This document shows, piece by piece, positions 1-7,926 of a stretch of DNA of 64,000 bases. The DNA is from Natrinema sp. HArc-T2 (GTDB lineage: Archaea; Halobacteriota; Halobacteria; Halobacteriales; Natrialbaceae): contig NZ_JBGUAZ010000010.1 in assembly GCF_041821085.1 (NCBI RefSeq), forward strand, positions 27,820 to 91,819, in the 5' to 3' direction. Under the pieces are notes generated by a model. The model searched no databases. It saw nothing but the letters and a program-made list of their open reading frames with translations, and had not been told where the DNA came from. The position numbers were made by a program, and so were the translations under genes. Numbering within the stretch: position 1 is the first letter of the stretch; each line of letters begins with the position of its first letter.

Positions 1-619
1 GCCGCCCGGTCGTCCCGCTCGTATACAGCATCAACGCGAGATCGTCGCGCTCGGTCTCGTAGGCCTCGAGTTCGTCACTGGCGTCGTCGATCAGACCGTC
101 GTAGCTGTGATAGCTGTGATCGATCCCGTTGCGTTCGGCAACGATGATGTCGTCGACGGTCTCGAGTTCGGGAAGCGCGTTCTCGATTTCGTCGAGGAGA
201 TCGTCGTAGACGACGACGGCTGACGCTTCGGCGTTGTTGATGATGTACTCGAGTTCTTTTGCTCGCAAGAGCTTCATCGATGGGAGCGCGACCGCACCGA
301 TTTTCTGGGCTGCCAGACACGAGACGATCGCCTCTGGTCGATTGGGGAACCGGACGACGACCCGATCGCCGGCTTCGATACCGAGGTCACGGAGCGCGTT
401 CCCCATGCTGTTTACCTTCTGCTGGAGTTCCTCGTACGTGAGTGTCCGATCTTCGAAGTAGACCGCAACGTTGTCGCCGCGTCCCTCGCGGACGTGACGG
501 TCGACCAGCTCGTCGGCCACGTTGATTTGCTGTGGATAGTGTGCTTCCGGTACCGCGTGGATGTACTCAGGGGTGTTCGATTCGTCTGGAAGGTACCCCT
601 CTGTGATACCATCTTGCAT
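1..619 (-). CDS. Acyl-CoA synthetase (AMP-forming), N-terminal part, cut by window edge
   Basis: Only the first 206 codons lie in the window; the gene continues past the left edge. The frame is open from an ATG at 619 to base 1. The translated end carries the P-loop A3 motif of adenylate-forming enzymes (YTSGTTG, about residues 197-205), preceded by the usual Rossmann-like stretch (LRDLGIEPGDRVVVRFPNRPE). The family activates carboxylic acids to acyl-CoA via acyl-adenylate. The N-terminal opening (YLPDESNTPEYIHAVPEAHYP) is that of haloarchaeal benzoate-CoA-ligase-like proteins, but the substrate cannot be read from this half. It is divergent from the LIV-type importer, so it may activate what that importer brings in (inference). 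Confidence 0.88.
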   Translation of the reverse strand, partial: MQDGITEGYLPDESNTPEYIHAVPEAHYPQQINVADELVDRHVREGRGDNVAVYFEDRTLTYEELQQKVNSMGNALRDLGIEAGDRVVVRFPNRPEAIVSCLAAQKIGAVALPSMKLLRAKELEYIINNAEASAVVVYDDLLDEIENALPELETVDDIIVAERNGIDHSYHSYDGLIDDASDELEAYETERDDLALMLYTSGTTGR

Positions 620-989
620 GTACGGTCTATCTATAATAGCTTTTCATAATATAGCTGCCGGTTCCTACGTATCCGAATAGGATAATAAGAATACAGAAAG
701 GTGTAATAATATTGAACATATGCTGGAACGAATGTCCATAGATTCAGCGCTAACAACACTCTTCGCCGCAACTCCCATCAATTAATATTAGCCACGGTTT
801 GATCGCCGGCCTGACCAGCATCGGTCCGGAAACAGGAGCACATTGCTCACGCGCAGTCGATAGGATGCACCCACATTACATTGGACTCATCCAAGCTCGA
901 AGGGTCCAATTCGAAATAGTGAGATCCGCATTTGAAACCTCGTTGTGATATTTCACGAACCGGTGGTCGTTCCCACCATATAGACGAAA

Positions 990-998
990 TTTATATAT
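990..998 (+). promoter_or_regulatory. TATA box of the LIV-type importer operon
   Basis: TTTATATAT lies 24-32 nt ahead of the ATG at 1022, the spacing expected for a leaderless haloarchaeal transcript. It sits in the 402-bp divergent gap (620-1021) between the acyl-CoA ligase and the binding protein; I see no other feature in that gap. Confidence 0.6.
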
Positions 999-1021
999 AT
1001 GGTAATGCTACACAGTAGAGT

Positions 1022-2275
1022 ATGGTTCGCAAACTCACGGACGAGAGTACCATGAGGAATGAAAACACACAGACAAAGTCATCGACGCTATCGAGACGAC
1101 AATATCTCACAAGTGGGGCGGCAGTCGGTGTCGGAGCCGCACTCGGTGGCTGCCTCAGCGGCGGACACGACGGTCTGACAGTCGGATTTGCACTGCCGTT
1201 TACGGGCACGTATACGATGCTCGGAGAGAGTATCGTCAACGGGTTCGAACTCTACCTCGAGCAAAACGACGGGCAGATCAACGGTGAAGAGGTCGAAACA
1301 GTCGAGCGTGACACGGAAGCGAACACGAATCGCGGCGTGGACGTGACGCGGGAACTGCTGGTCGAAGAACGCGCGGATGCGATCGTTGGCCCCGTCTCGA
1401 GTGCCGTCGCGATCGCGATGATGCAGACGATCCAAACCGAGGCGAGCGCGATCTGGCTGAACGCGAACGCGGGCAACTACCGTATCGCGGAGGAGGGCTG
1501 TCTGAACTACCACTTCAGAACGTCGTTCAACGACTGGCAAACGAGTGCCCCGCTGGCACAGTGGGTATACGACAACGTCGCCGACAACGTGTGTCTGTCG
1601 TATGCTGATTACGCGTTCGGACAGAACTCGAAGAACTTCTTCAAAGAGGCGTTTACCGAAGCCGGTGGCGAAGTCGTCGACGAAGTCGGTGCGCCGCTTG
1701 GCACCAGTGACTACTCATCGTATCTCGGAGATATCGAGAGCAGCGGCGCTGATGCGGTGTTTTCGTTCTTTGCGGGGAGCGACGCCGTCAACTACATCTC
1801 CGACTTCGCCGAGTACGGGCTCAACAACGAGATGACCCAGACCGGAAGCGGATTCCTGTTGTCGGAAGATACGCTTCCCGCACAGGGTGAGGCCGCACTC
1901 GGCATGTACTCGCTGCTGCACTACACGCCGACTCGAGACGCCGAGCGAAACCAGCAGTTCGTCGAGAACTACAACAACGCCTATGATAGCACGGCCAACG
2001 TCTACGCTTGCCAGGGGTACGATTCCGCACAGGCGTTCGCTGCTGCGGTCGAAGAATCGGGTGGCTCGGATCCCGATGCCATGGCGAACGCCCTCAGTGG
2101 GATGGAACTCGATAGCCCACGCGGGAGTTTCACGTTCAACCCCGAAACACACGAAGCGGTGCAGGACATGTACGTGCGGGAAGTCGTCGAAAGCGACGGC
2201 GAAAATCCCGTCGAGAACGAAGTCGTCACGACGATCGAACAAGTCGAAGGCCCCAGCTGGGGATGCAGCCTGTGA
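1022..2275 (+). CDS. LIV-type ABC transporter substrate-binding lipoprotein
   Basis: Extracytoplasmic binding protein of the branched-chain amino acid/amide/urea ABC family (peripla_BP_6 fold). A Tat signal with twin Arg at residues 25-26 (SRRQYL) is followed by a hydrophobic stretch and a lipobox ending in Cys44 (LGGC), so the mature protein is probably lipid-anchored outside the membrane. The body starts with the family opening LTVGFALPFTGTYTMLGESI. The length of 417 aa is usual. Start chosen from the TATA box; an internal ATG at 1052 is possible. It heads the operon with the two permeases and two ATPases. Such proteins also bind aromatic and acyl compounds, and the neighbouring ligase and crotonases favour an organic acid over an amino acid (inference). 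Confidence 0.9.
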   Translation: MVRKLTDESTMRNENTQTKSSTLSRRQYLTSGAAVGVGAALGGCLSGGHDGLTVGFALPFTGTYTMLGESIVNGFELYLEQNDGQINGEEVETVERDTEANTNRGVDVTRELLVEERADAIVGPVSSAVAIAMMQTIQTEASAIWLNANAGNYRIAEEGCLNYHFRTSFNDWQTSAPLAQWVYDNVADNVCLSYADYAFGQNSKNFFKEAFTEAGGEVVDEVGAPLGTSDYSSYLGDIESSGADAVFSFFAGSDAVNYISDFAEYGLNNEMTQTGSGFLLSEDTLPAQGEAALGMYSLLHYTPTRDAERNQQFVENYNNAYDSTANVYACQGYDSAQAFAAAVEESGGSDPDAMANALSGMELDSPRGSFTFNPETHEAVQDMYVREVVESDGENPVENEVVTTIEQVEGPSWGCSL

Positions 2276-2357
2276 TTCGTATGGACCGTCCAAGACATCC
2301 ACACGGTAGTAATCGCACAGACGAGAGAGCGCATTGCCGAGCGAGGCGAGCGAGAGC

Positions 2358-2365
2358 GGAGGTGA
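2358..2365 (+). promoter_or_regulatory. Shine-Dalgarno site of livH
   Basis: GGAGGTGA ends 9 nt before the ATG at 2375. It is a strong match to the 16S rRNA tail, unusual among the mostly leaderless genes here, and fixes the livH start after a 99-nt gap from the binding protein. Confidence 0.6.
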
Positions 2366-2374
2366 CCGCCAGCC

Positions 2375-3244
2375 ATGATTGACTCGATCCTTCGGGCGAC
2401 GTTACTGGGGATCCAATCCGGGATGACCCTCGCACTGATCGCCGCAGGGCTGACGCTCATCTTCGGGATGCTCGACGTCATCAACTTCGCGCACGGGGCA
2501 CTCTACATGCTCGGTGCGTACTTCGGTGTCGTCATCGCAGCACAGCTGGGCAGCTTCTGGCTTGCCCTGTTGCTTGCACCGTTGGTGGTCGGCGTCGTCG
2601 GGGTTGCAATCGAGATGCTGTCGCTCCGACCGCTCTACGGTCGCAACCCCCTCTACCATATCTTGCTGACCTTCGGGTTCGCGATTATGATACAGGGGGC
2701 CGTCGTGCAGATCTGGGGTGGACAGGCGAGACAAATCCCGAAACCAGACGTTCTCACCGGAACGGTGACACTGGGAGCGTTCGATTACCCACTGTACCGG
2801 CTGTTCGTCCTCGTCGTGAGCACGCTCTTGATAGCTGCCGTATGGCTAGCGATCGAGCGGAGTAACCTCGGCATCCTCATGCGAGCCAGTGCGCAGGACA
2901 CGGAGATGGTCAACGCGCTCGGGATCGACGTTTCGAAGGTGTTCACCGGCGTCTTCGTGTTCGGTGCGGTGCTGGCCGGACTCGCGGGAGTATTACTCGG
3001 TGTGTCGCGCTCAGTCGACCCCGGCATGGGAATGGGCGTCATTATCGAAGCGTTCGTCATCGTCGTCATCGGCGGGTTGGGGAGTTTCCGCGGTGCTGTC
3101 TATACCGCGCTCCTGATCGGTCTGGTAACCGCGTACGGTGCATTGATCGTGCCGACGTTGACCGAACTGTTCCTCTTTGCACTGATGGCAGTGGTACTTA
3201 TGATCAAACCGAACGGCCTGTTCGGCACGGCGGAGGCAGCATAG
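2375..3244 (+). CDS. livH: LIV-type ABC transporter permease LivH
   Basis: Membrane subunit of the branched-chain amino acid-type importer (289 aa). The N-terminus shows the LivH pattern: QSGMTLALIAAGLTLIFGM followed by INFAHGALYMLGAY. About eight hydrophobic segments follow, and the C-terminal family block (IIEAFVIVVIGGLGSFRGA) is present. It pairs with LivM to form the channel and is energised by LivG and LivF. The start has a good Shine-Dalgarno site, and the TAG stop is immediately followed by the ATG of livM, indicating a single transcript. Confidence 0.93.
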   Translation: MIDSILRATLLGIQSGMTLALIAAGLTLIFGMLDVINFAHGALYMLGAYFGVVIAAQLGSFWLALLLAPLVVGVVGVAIEMLSLRPLYGRNPLYHILLTFGFAIMIQGAVVQIWGGQARQIPKPDVLTGTVTLGAFDYPLYRLFVLVVSTLLIAAVWLAIERSNLGILMRASAQDTEMVNALGIDVSKVFTGVFVFGAVLAGLAGVLLGVSRSVDPGMGMGVIIEAFVIVVIGGLGSFRGAVYTALLIGLVTAYGALIVPTLTELFLFALMAVVLMIKPNGLFGTAEAA

Positions 3245-4324
3245 ATGCAGCAAGTGTTCGACTTCATCCGGCGACAGCGACCGTCTGAGACGGGGAACCA
3301 GATCCTCTCGAGTGGCGGACGGCTCGTCTTGGTACTGGCCATCGCCAGTCTCGCCGCACTGGGACCAGTCATCCAGTCGGTACAGCCCTTCTGGCTGAAC
3401 CTCCTGATCCGAATGCTGACGTTCGCACTCCTGGCGCTGAGTCTGGACTTCATCTTCGGCTACGCAGGACTGCTCTCGTTCGGCCACGCCGCGATGTACG
3501 GTGCTGGCGGGTACGTCGCTGCGTTACTAATCACGAGAGTGACTGCGAGCGCGCTCGTCGTCTTACCGGCAGCGATCATCACTGGCGTGATCACGGCCGC
3601 AGTGATCGGCTGGGTTAGCGTGCGAGCACGTGGCATCTACTTCGCCATGCTGACGCTGGCGTTCGCACAGATGATCTACATCATCGCGTTTACCGATCTC
3701 CCAGCGGCGATCCTCAGCATGGAAACGGTTACAGGTGGTGACAACGGTCTCTACGGGATTCAGCTGTACGAACTGTTCGGGATCGACTTCCGCAACCGGC
3801 TCAATTACTACTACCTGACGCTGGGAATCGTCGCCCTCTCGCTCGCCGGACTGGTTCGACTCGCCAACTCCCCGTTCGGACGCGTTCTACAGGGCATCCG
3901 CGAGAACGAAGACCGGATCGAGTTCATCGGGTACGACGTCGACCGGTACAAAGTCATCGCGTTCGCGATCAGCGGCGGCTTCGCCGGTCTCGCCGGTGGA
4001 CTGTACGTTCCGTTCCAGAGCGTCGCAAACCCCGAACTGCTACACTGGACGGTTAGCGGTGAACTCGTCGTCATGGTGTTACTCGGCGGCATGGGAACGT
4101 TCTGGGGCCCAATGGTCGGCGCTGGACTCGTCGTCTTCCTCGAGGATCGACTCGGTGGTGTGGCAAGCTGGGAGGTCATCCTCGGTGGACTGTTCGTTGC
4201 AGTGGTAATTTTCGCCCCGCGTGGACTCGCTGGGATGATCGTCGCCGTGCGAAACGATCCCCGCGCCGCACTCGGCAAGGCATTACAGGCACTCAAAAAC
4301 TACCTCGACGCGGTGAGAGGGTAA
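3245..4324 (+). CDS. livM: LIV-type ABC transporter permease LivM
   Basis: Second membrane subunit (359 aa). Diagnostic parts are the long N-terminal hydrophobic run, LDFIFGYAGLLSFGHAAMYG, the central block VRARGIYFAMLTLAFAQM, and the cytoplasmic coupling region FGRVLQGIRENEDRIEFIGY before the last membrane segments. The ATG directly abuts the livH stop, and livG starts 2 nt after its stop, so translation is probably coupled. It forms the permease heterodimer with LivH. Confidence 0.93.
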   Translation: MQQVFDFIRRQRPSETGNQILSSGGRLVLVLAIASLAALGPVIQSVQPFWLNLLIRMLTFALLALSLDFIFGYAGLLSFGHAAMYGAGGYVAALLITRVTASALVVLPAAIITGVITAAVIGWVSVRARGIYFAMLTLAFAQMIYIIAFTDLPAAILSMETVTGGDNGLYGIQLYELFGIDFRNRLNYYYLTLGIVALSLAGLVRLANSPFGRVLQGIRENEDRIEFIGYDVDRYKVIAFAISGGFAGLAGGLYVPFQSVANPELLHWTVSGELVVMVLLGGMGTFWGPMVGAGLVVFLEDRLGGVASWEVILGGLFVAVVIFAPRGLAGMIVAVRNDPRAALGKALQALKNYLDAVRG

Positions 4325-4326
4325 CC

Positions 4327-5142
4327 ATGAGCAGCAACGCAAACGAACTCGAGCAAGTGGATGGACCGCACCCGAACACATCGAGTGACGCGATCCTTCG
4401 GACCGACGGCTTGACCAAACGGTTCGGACCGCTGACCGCGACCGATAACGTCTCACTCGAGATCCAAGAGAACAGCATCACCTCGATCATCGGCCCGAAC
4501 GGGGCTGGGAAGACGACGCTGTTCAACCTCATCACTGGCAAGTACGAGCCGACCGACGGGCAGATCGTCTTTCAGGACGAGTCGATCGGTGGCAAAGACC
4601 CACACCAAATCGTTCGTCACGGGATCGTTCGCTCGTTCCAGATTACGAACTTCTTTACCGAACTCACGACGATCGAAAACGTCCGCCTCGCCGCACAGGC
4701 CCGATACACCGGCTTTGGACCGACGGATTTCCTCAAACATCACGCATCACTCGAGGAGCCGATTAACGACGCAATGCGCGTTCTCGAGCGAGTCCAGCTG
4801 GACGACGTTGCCCACGAGCCTGCATCGAACCTCTCGTACGGGCAGCGACGACATCTCGAGATCGCGATTGCGCTCGCGTCGGACCCGGATCTCCTGTTGA
4901 TGGACGAGCCAACGGCAGGGATGAGTCCCGAAGAGACGAACGAAACCGTGGAGCTGATCGAAGACATCGCGACGGATATTACGCTTATTATCATCGAACA
5001 CGATATGGAGATTGTAATGGGAATTTCCGATCAAATTGCGGTGTTAAACAACGGATCGCTGTTGACACAGGGACCGCCAGCGGAGATTCAACAGGACGAA
5101 CGCGTCCAGCGGGCATACCTGCGTGGTGGTAGCCGTGACTGA
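4327..5142 (+). CDS. livG: LIV-type ABC transporter ATPase LivG
   Basis: Cytoplasmic ABC ATPase (271 aa). Walker A GPNGAGKTT is followed by the LivG-type segment with IVRSFQITNFFTELTTIENV, then the signature LSYGQRR (Y and R where LSGGQ is usual, common in LivG), Walker B LLLMDEPTAGM and the H-loop IIEHDME. It has a roughly 30-residue N-terminal extension compared with bacterial LivG. It starts 2 nt after livM, and its end overlaps livF. Confidence 0.93.
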   Translation: MSSNANELEQVDGPHPNTSSDAILRTDGLTKRFGPLTATDNVSLEIQENSITSIIGPNGAGKTTLFNLITGKYEPTDGQIVFQDESIGGKDPHQIVRHGIVRSFQITNFFTELTTIENVRLAAQARYTGFGPTDFLKHHASLEEPINDAMRVLERVQLDDVAHEPASNLSYGQRRHLEIAIALASDPDLLLMDEPTAGMSPEETNETVELIEDIATDITLIIIEHDMEIVMGISDQIAVLNNGSLLTQGPPAEIQQDERVQRAYLRGGSRD

Positions 5143-5866
5143 CGCTCGAGCAGCCGATCGACTGTTGACGGTCGATTCGATCGATACCCACTACGGGGAC
5201 AGTCACATCCTCTTCGATCTCTCGCTTGCCGTCGATCGTGGCGAGATCGTCGCATTGGTCGGTCGAAACGGGGCCGGAAAAACGACGACGCTCCGAAGTG
5301 TCATGGGGGTAACGTCGATCACGAACGGAGCAATCACGAAAGAGGAAGATCAGCTCCACGAGTTAGACCCACATGAGGTTCGGAAACACGGGATCTCGTG
5401 GATTCCCGAAGAACGACGCGTCTTCGGGAACTTGACCGTCGAGGAGAACCTTCGGCTGGCAGCACACAGCGGCGACGACGACCAGGCGGACCAATTCGAG
5501 GAGATCTATACGCAGTTTCCGCGACTCGACGAGCGACGGGACCAGAAAGCGGGAACGATGAGCGGCGGCGAACAACAGATGCTGGCGATCGCACGTGCGC
5601 TGCTCGGCCCCGAAACGGATCTGCTCCTCCTCGACGAACCAAGCGAGGGACTCGCCCCACAGATCGTCGACGACGTTGCCGATATCATTCGGCAACTCAA
5701 CGAACGTGGCGTCACCATCCTGCTCGTCGAGCAGAACGCCGAAATGGCACTCGAGTTAGCGGATCGAGCATACGTCCTCGAGACTGGCGAGATCGTCCAC
5801 GAATCGGCTGCTTCAGAACTGCTCGCCGACCGCGAAACGATGGAAAGCTACCTCGGTGTCCAATGA
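5123..5866 (+). CDS. livF: LIV-type ABC transporter ATPase LivF
   Basis: Second ATPase of the importer (247 aa). Walker A GRNGAGKTTTL, the LivF hallmark GISWIPEERRVFGNLTVEEN, signature MSGGEQQM, Walker B LLLLDEPSEGL and the H-loop VEQNAEMAL are all present. The upstream GTG at 5123 gives a 20-nt overlap with livG; a second GTG at 5135 gives an 8-nt overlap and a more usual N-terminus (MTDARAADRLLTV), so the true start may be 5135. It completes an importer with all five standard parts. Confidence 0.93.
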   Translation: MVVAVTDARAADRLLTVDSIDTHYGDSHILFDLSLAVDRGEIVALVGRNGAGKTTTLRSVMGVTSITNGAITKEEDQLHELDPHEVRKHGISWIPEERRVFGNLTVEENLRLAAHSGDDDQADQFEEIYTQFPRLDERRDQKAGTMSGGEQQMLAIARALLGPETDLLLLDEPSEGLAPQIVDDVADIIRQLNERGVTILLVEQNAEMALELADRAYVLETGEIVHESAASELLADRETMESYLGVQ

Positions 5867-6027
5867 CTGTCCCACGTGGGATGCACTCAGAACGGCTCAG
5901 CGCACACGTGAGCGACGGACGACCGAGTTCCCCGACGCGAACCCAGCCTCCGGCTCCCGCAGCGGCGGCATTCCGCGATACTCGTCGGAACTGGAGCAAC
6001 TGGCCCACTGGGGGTGACTCAGTGTGA
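5863..6027 (+). CDS. Possible small protein between livF and the crotonase
   Basis: A 54-codon frame whose ATG overlaps the livF stop (ATGA at 5863) and whose TGA overlaps the GTG start of the next gene (GTGA at 6024). Both junctions are the classic 4-nt coupling overlaps, which is the only argument for it. The product is rich in Pro, Arg and Ser with a run of Ala, is not acidic, and matches nothing I recognise. It may simply be spacer DNA that happens to stay open. Confidence 0.3.
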   Translation: MTVPRGMHSERLSAHVSDGRPSSPTRTQPPAPAAAAFRDTRRNWSNWPTGGDSV

Positions 6028-6833
6028 CCATCGAAACCGAGCGACTTCACGAGTTGGTCCGCCTCGAGCGCCTCGACGACGACGGCGTCGCCCGCCTCGT
6101 GATGGAACACGATGAGACGCCGATGAACGTCTTTCGTCCCTCGAAGGTCGAGGCAATGGCAACAGCGGTGGAATCACTCGCCGGTGAGGTCGGCTGTCTG
6201 GTGCTATACGGTGAGCCGGTGTTCTCTGCTGGCGCAGATCTCGACTCGGTCAAGCAGACGCCACAGGAGATGCGGTCTGCAAAGATCGACACCATCGCAG
6301 CGGCGTCAAATCGCTTCATTCGAGCGATCAGGAGCTTTCCAGCGCCCGTTATCTCGGCCGTGACCGGCGTCGCGGCGGGTGGCGGTCTCGGCTTTGCACT
6401 CGCGTCGGATCTGATCAGTCTGCACGCCGACGCGGTGTTCGACACGGCGTACGCCCGTATCGGGCTGACGCCGGATAACGCGACGCCGTTCTTCCTCGTG
6501 AAAACGGTCGGTCCATACAGGGCCAGAGAATTACTGTTCGATCCCGAACCGATCTCTGCGACGGAGGCAGTCGAACTCGGCCTCGCAAATACCCGGTACG
6601 AAGTTCCGGAATCGGAGTTCATCGAGGCCGTGACTGAAGACGCGATAGCGTATGCGAATGGCCCCACTGAAACGTACGCACAGACGAAGCAACTCGTCGA
6701 TACGGTCTTCAGCGAACGGCTCGATCAGCACCTCGAGCAGGAGCGGTCGACAATCAAGCGAATGAGCGAATCCGATACCTTTGACGAGGGGCTGTCGGCC
6801 TTTTTTGAAAAGCGCGGCCCGGACTGGGAGTAA
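6024..6833 (+). CDS. Enoyl-CoA hydratase/isomerase (isomerase-like crotonase)
   Basis: Crotonase-fold protein (269 aa). The oxyanion-hole segments are clear: FSAGADLDSV near residue 72 and GVAAGGGLGFALASDL near 115. The two glutamates used by hydratases are absent: Gly stands at the usual GGGxEL glutamate, and the second site reads AYARIGLTPD. The Asp in IGLTPD matches the position used by delta3-delta2 enoyl-CoA isomerases and PaaG-like enzymes, so an isomerase role is more likely than hydration (inference). The GTG start overlaps the preceding small frame, and the gene appears to be the last of the importer transcript. Confidence 0.82.
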   Translation: MTIETERLHELVRLERLDDDGVARLVMEHDETPMNVFRPSKVEAMATAVESLAGEVGCLVLYGEPVFSAGADLDSVKQTPQEMRSAKIDTIAAASNRFIRAIRSFPAPVISAVTGVAAGGGLGFALASDLISLHADAVFDTAYARIGLTPDNATPFFLVKTVGPYRARELLFDPEPISATEAVELGLANTRYEVPESEFIEAVTEDAIAYANGPTETYAQTKQLVDTVFSERLDQHLEQERSTIKRMSESDTFDEGLSAFFEKRGPDWE

Positions 6834-6857
6834 CGCTCACTCAGGTCCGGTAGCGTG

Positions 6858-6882
6858 CTATCGTAGCTACTGAACGTCACTG
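6858..6882 (-). repeat. Partial copy of the MITE-like palindromic repeat
   Basis: The stretch reads like the reverse complement of the right end of the elements at 16654-16737 and 55194-55278 (shared core TAG-CTACTGAACGTC, with a few mismatches). Only about 25 bp are present. It lies in the gap after the crotonase gene. Confidence 0.45.
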
Positions 6883-6886
6883 GGAA

Positions 6887-6940
6887 GGAATCGAAGCGTT
6901 TCGCGAGGACCGCGGCCCGGCAGTAACCGGAGAGGAGCGT
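6887..6940 (+). pseudogene. C-terminal remnant of an enoyl-CoA hydratase
   Basis: Between the crotonase stop at 6833 and the UspA gene, the frame starting at 6887 reads GIEAFREDRGPAVTGEE. This matches the C-terminal tails of the two nearby crotonases (EGLQAFREDRDPEFTGE and EGIDAFLEGREPEFTGE). There is no body or start codon, so it looks like the last few codons of a deleted fourth crotonase copy. Confidence 0.5.
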
Positions 6941-7024
6941 TCAATCAATCGGACCGGGTCACAGACGCCACCCCGGTAGATCGAGAGTTACCACCGCTGG
7001 TTCGACTGGGAATCGCCCTCGAAC

Positions 7025-7030
7025 TATTTA
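7025..7030 (+). promoter_or_regulatory. TATA-like box of the UspA gene
   Basis: TATTTA lies 25-30 nt before the ATG at 7055, which supports that start over the in-frame GTG at 7046. Confidence 0.45.
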
Positions 7031-7054
7031 TGTCTCGAACGGCTAGTGGTACCT

Positions 7055-7456
7055 ATGAGCGAGATACTCCTTGCCGTCGATGACGAGATGGCTCGTGTCG
7101 AACGGCAGATTCAAACAGTGCTTGAGCTCCCGATCGAAACCGATGCCGTCTCCGTGACGGTATTACACGTCTTCTCGGATAACCCATCCGGGGCATCCGT
7201 TTCGCAACTCCAGACGGCACGAGCCGCTGAAGAGCAGCTCGAGGCTGCGGGGATCGACGTGAATCTGGCCGAGCGAAGCGGCGAACCGTCGTCGGAAATA
7301 CTCTCGTATGCAGAACAGATGGATGCGGACATGATTTGCCTCGCCGGTCGGAATCGATCACCGACAGGGAAGGCACTGTTCGGCAGCGTCACACAGGACG
7401 TGATTTTGAGCACCGACCGGCCGGTTCTCATCGCCGGGAGATCGAAAGCAGACTGA
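7055..7456 (+). CDS. Universal stress protein (UspA family)
   Basis: A 133-aa single-domain USP with the usual opening EILLAVDDE, the middle block (AEQMDADMICLAGRNR) and the ATP-binding motif around GRNRSPTGKALFGSVTQDVI. Haloarchaea carry many such proteins, often beside transporters and catabolic genes; they bind nucleotides and are thought to act in stress or energy signalling. The start at 7055 fits the TATA box; the GTG at 7046 would add three residues. Confidence 0.85.
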   Translation: MSEILLAVDDEMARVERQIQTVLELPIETDAVSVTVLHVFSDNPSGASVSQLQTARAAEEQLEAAGIDVNLAERSGEPSSEILSYAEQMDADMICLAGRNRSPTGKALFGSVTQDVILSTDRPVLIAGRSKAD

Positions 7457-7509
7457 CCGGACCGCCGTCAGTCATGCTCTGTAGCCGGTCGTGGGTGTGC
7501 AATTTTCCA

Positions 7510-7556
7510 CCGATCGCACAGTTATCGTGCGATCGGATATGATAACGCTCAGTGGC
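7510..7556 (+). repeat. Repeat copy with a perfect 10-bp inverted repeat
   Basis: CCGATCGCAC (7510-7519) and GTGCGATCGG (7527-7536) form a perfect hairpin with a 7-nt loop. It is followed by CAGTGGCTAC, the right part of the repeat family also found near 16.7, 55.2 and 58.9 kb. It lies 54 nt after the UspA stop, so it might also act as a terminator. The rest of the 470-bp gap (7457-7926) shows nothing recognisable. Confidence 0.55.
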
Positions 7557-7926
7557 TACGAGAGAGACGCCATCAGTGGTTGTGGGACAGTCGACGCACG
7601 GTAGCGACAACGGATCGAGACCAACGGCTCATCGGTTTGTGGCAGCGAAACCGAGGGCCAGAGCAAGCAACATGGCTGTCTCTGGGCCTCGGACAGGAAG
7701 TCCAATTGTGTCACAGGCAGGATGTCTGATGACCAGAGGTGGATCTCTTGGGTGGAGCCGACCTTTTCCCGCCAATTAAGCAAACTGCAGTGGATCATAA
7801 TAAAACTTGCTAAAACAGTTGGGTCGAATCGCTTCTCGGAGAGAGCAGCGAGTTTCAAACTTGGGGCTGATCGCGTCGAAAGCCCGAAAAGCTCATGATA
7901 AGACGCCTCGTGTCTCTCGTACACAT

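Noticed and set aside
1088..1540. Long open frame on the minus strand inside the binding-protein gene
   Set aside because: It is a shadow frame of the GC-rich gene on the other strand; its product is Arg/Val-rich, not acidic, and matches no family. The same holds for the other long antisense frames, such as 59732-61333 opposite etfA/etfB and 26210-27442 opposite the acyl-CoA ligase.
7510..7536. Perfect hairpin considered as an operator or riboswitch
   Set aside because: The same hairpin and its right flank recur elsewhere as part of a repeat, so it is reported as a repeat with a possible terminator role.
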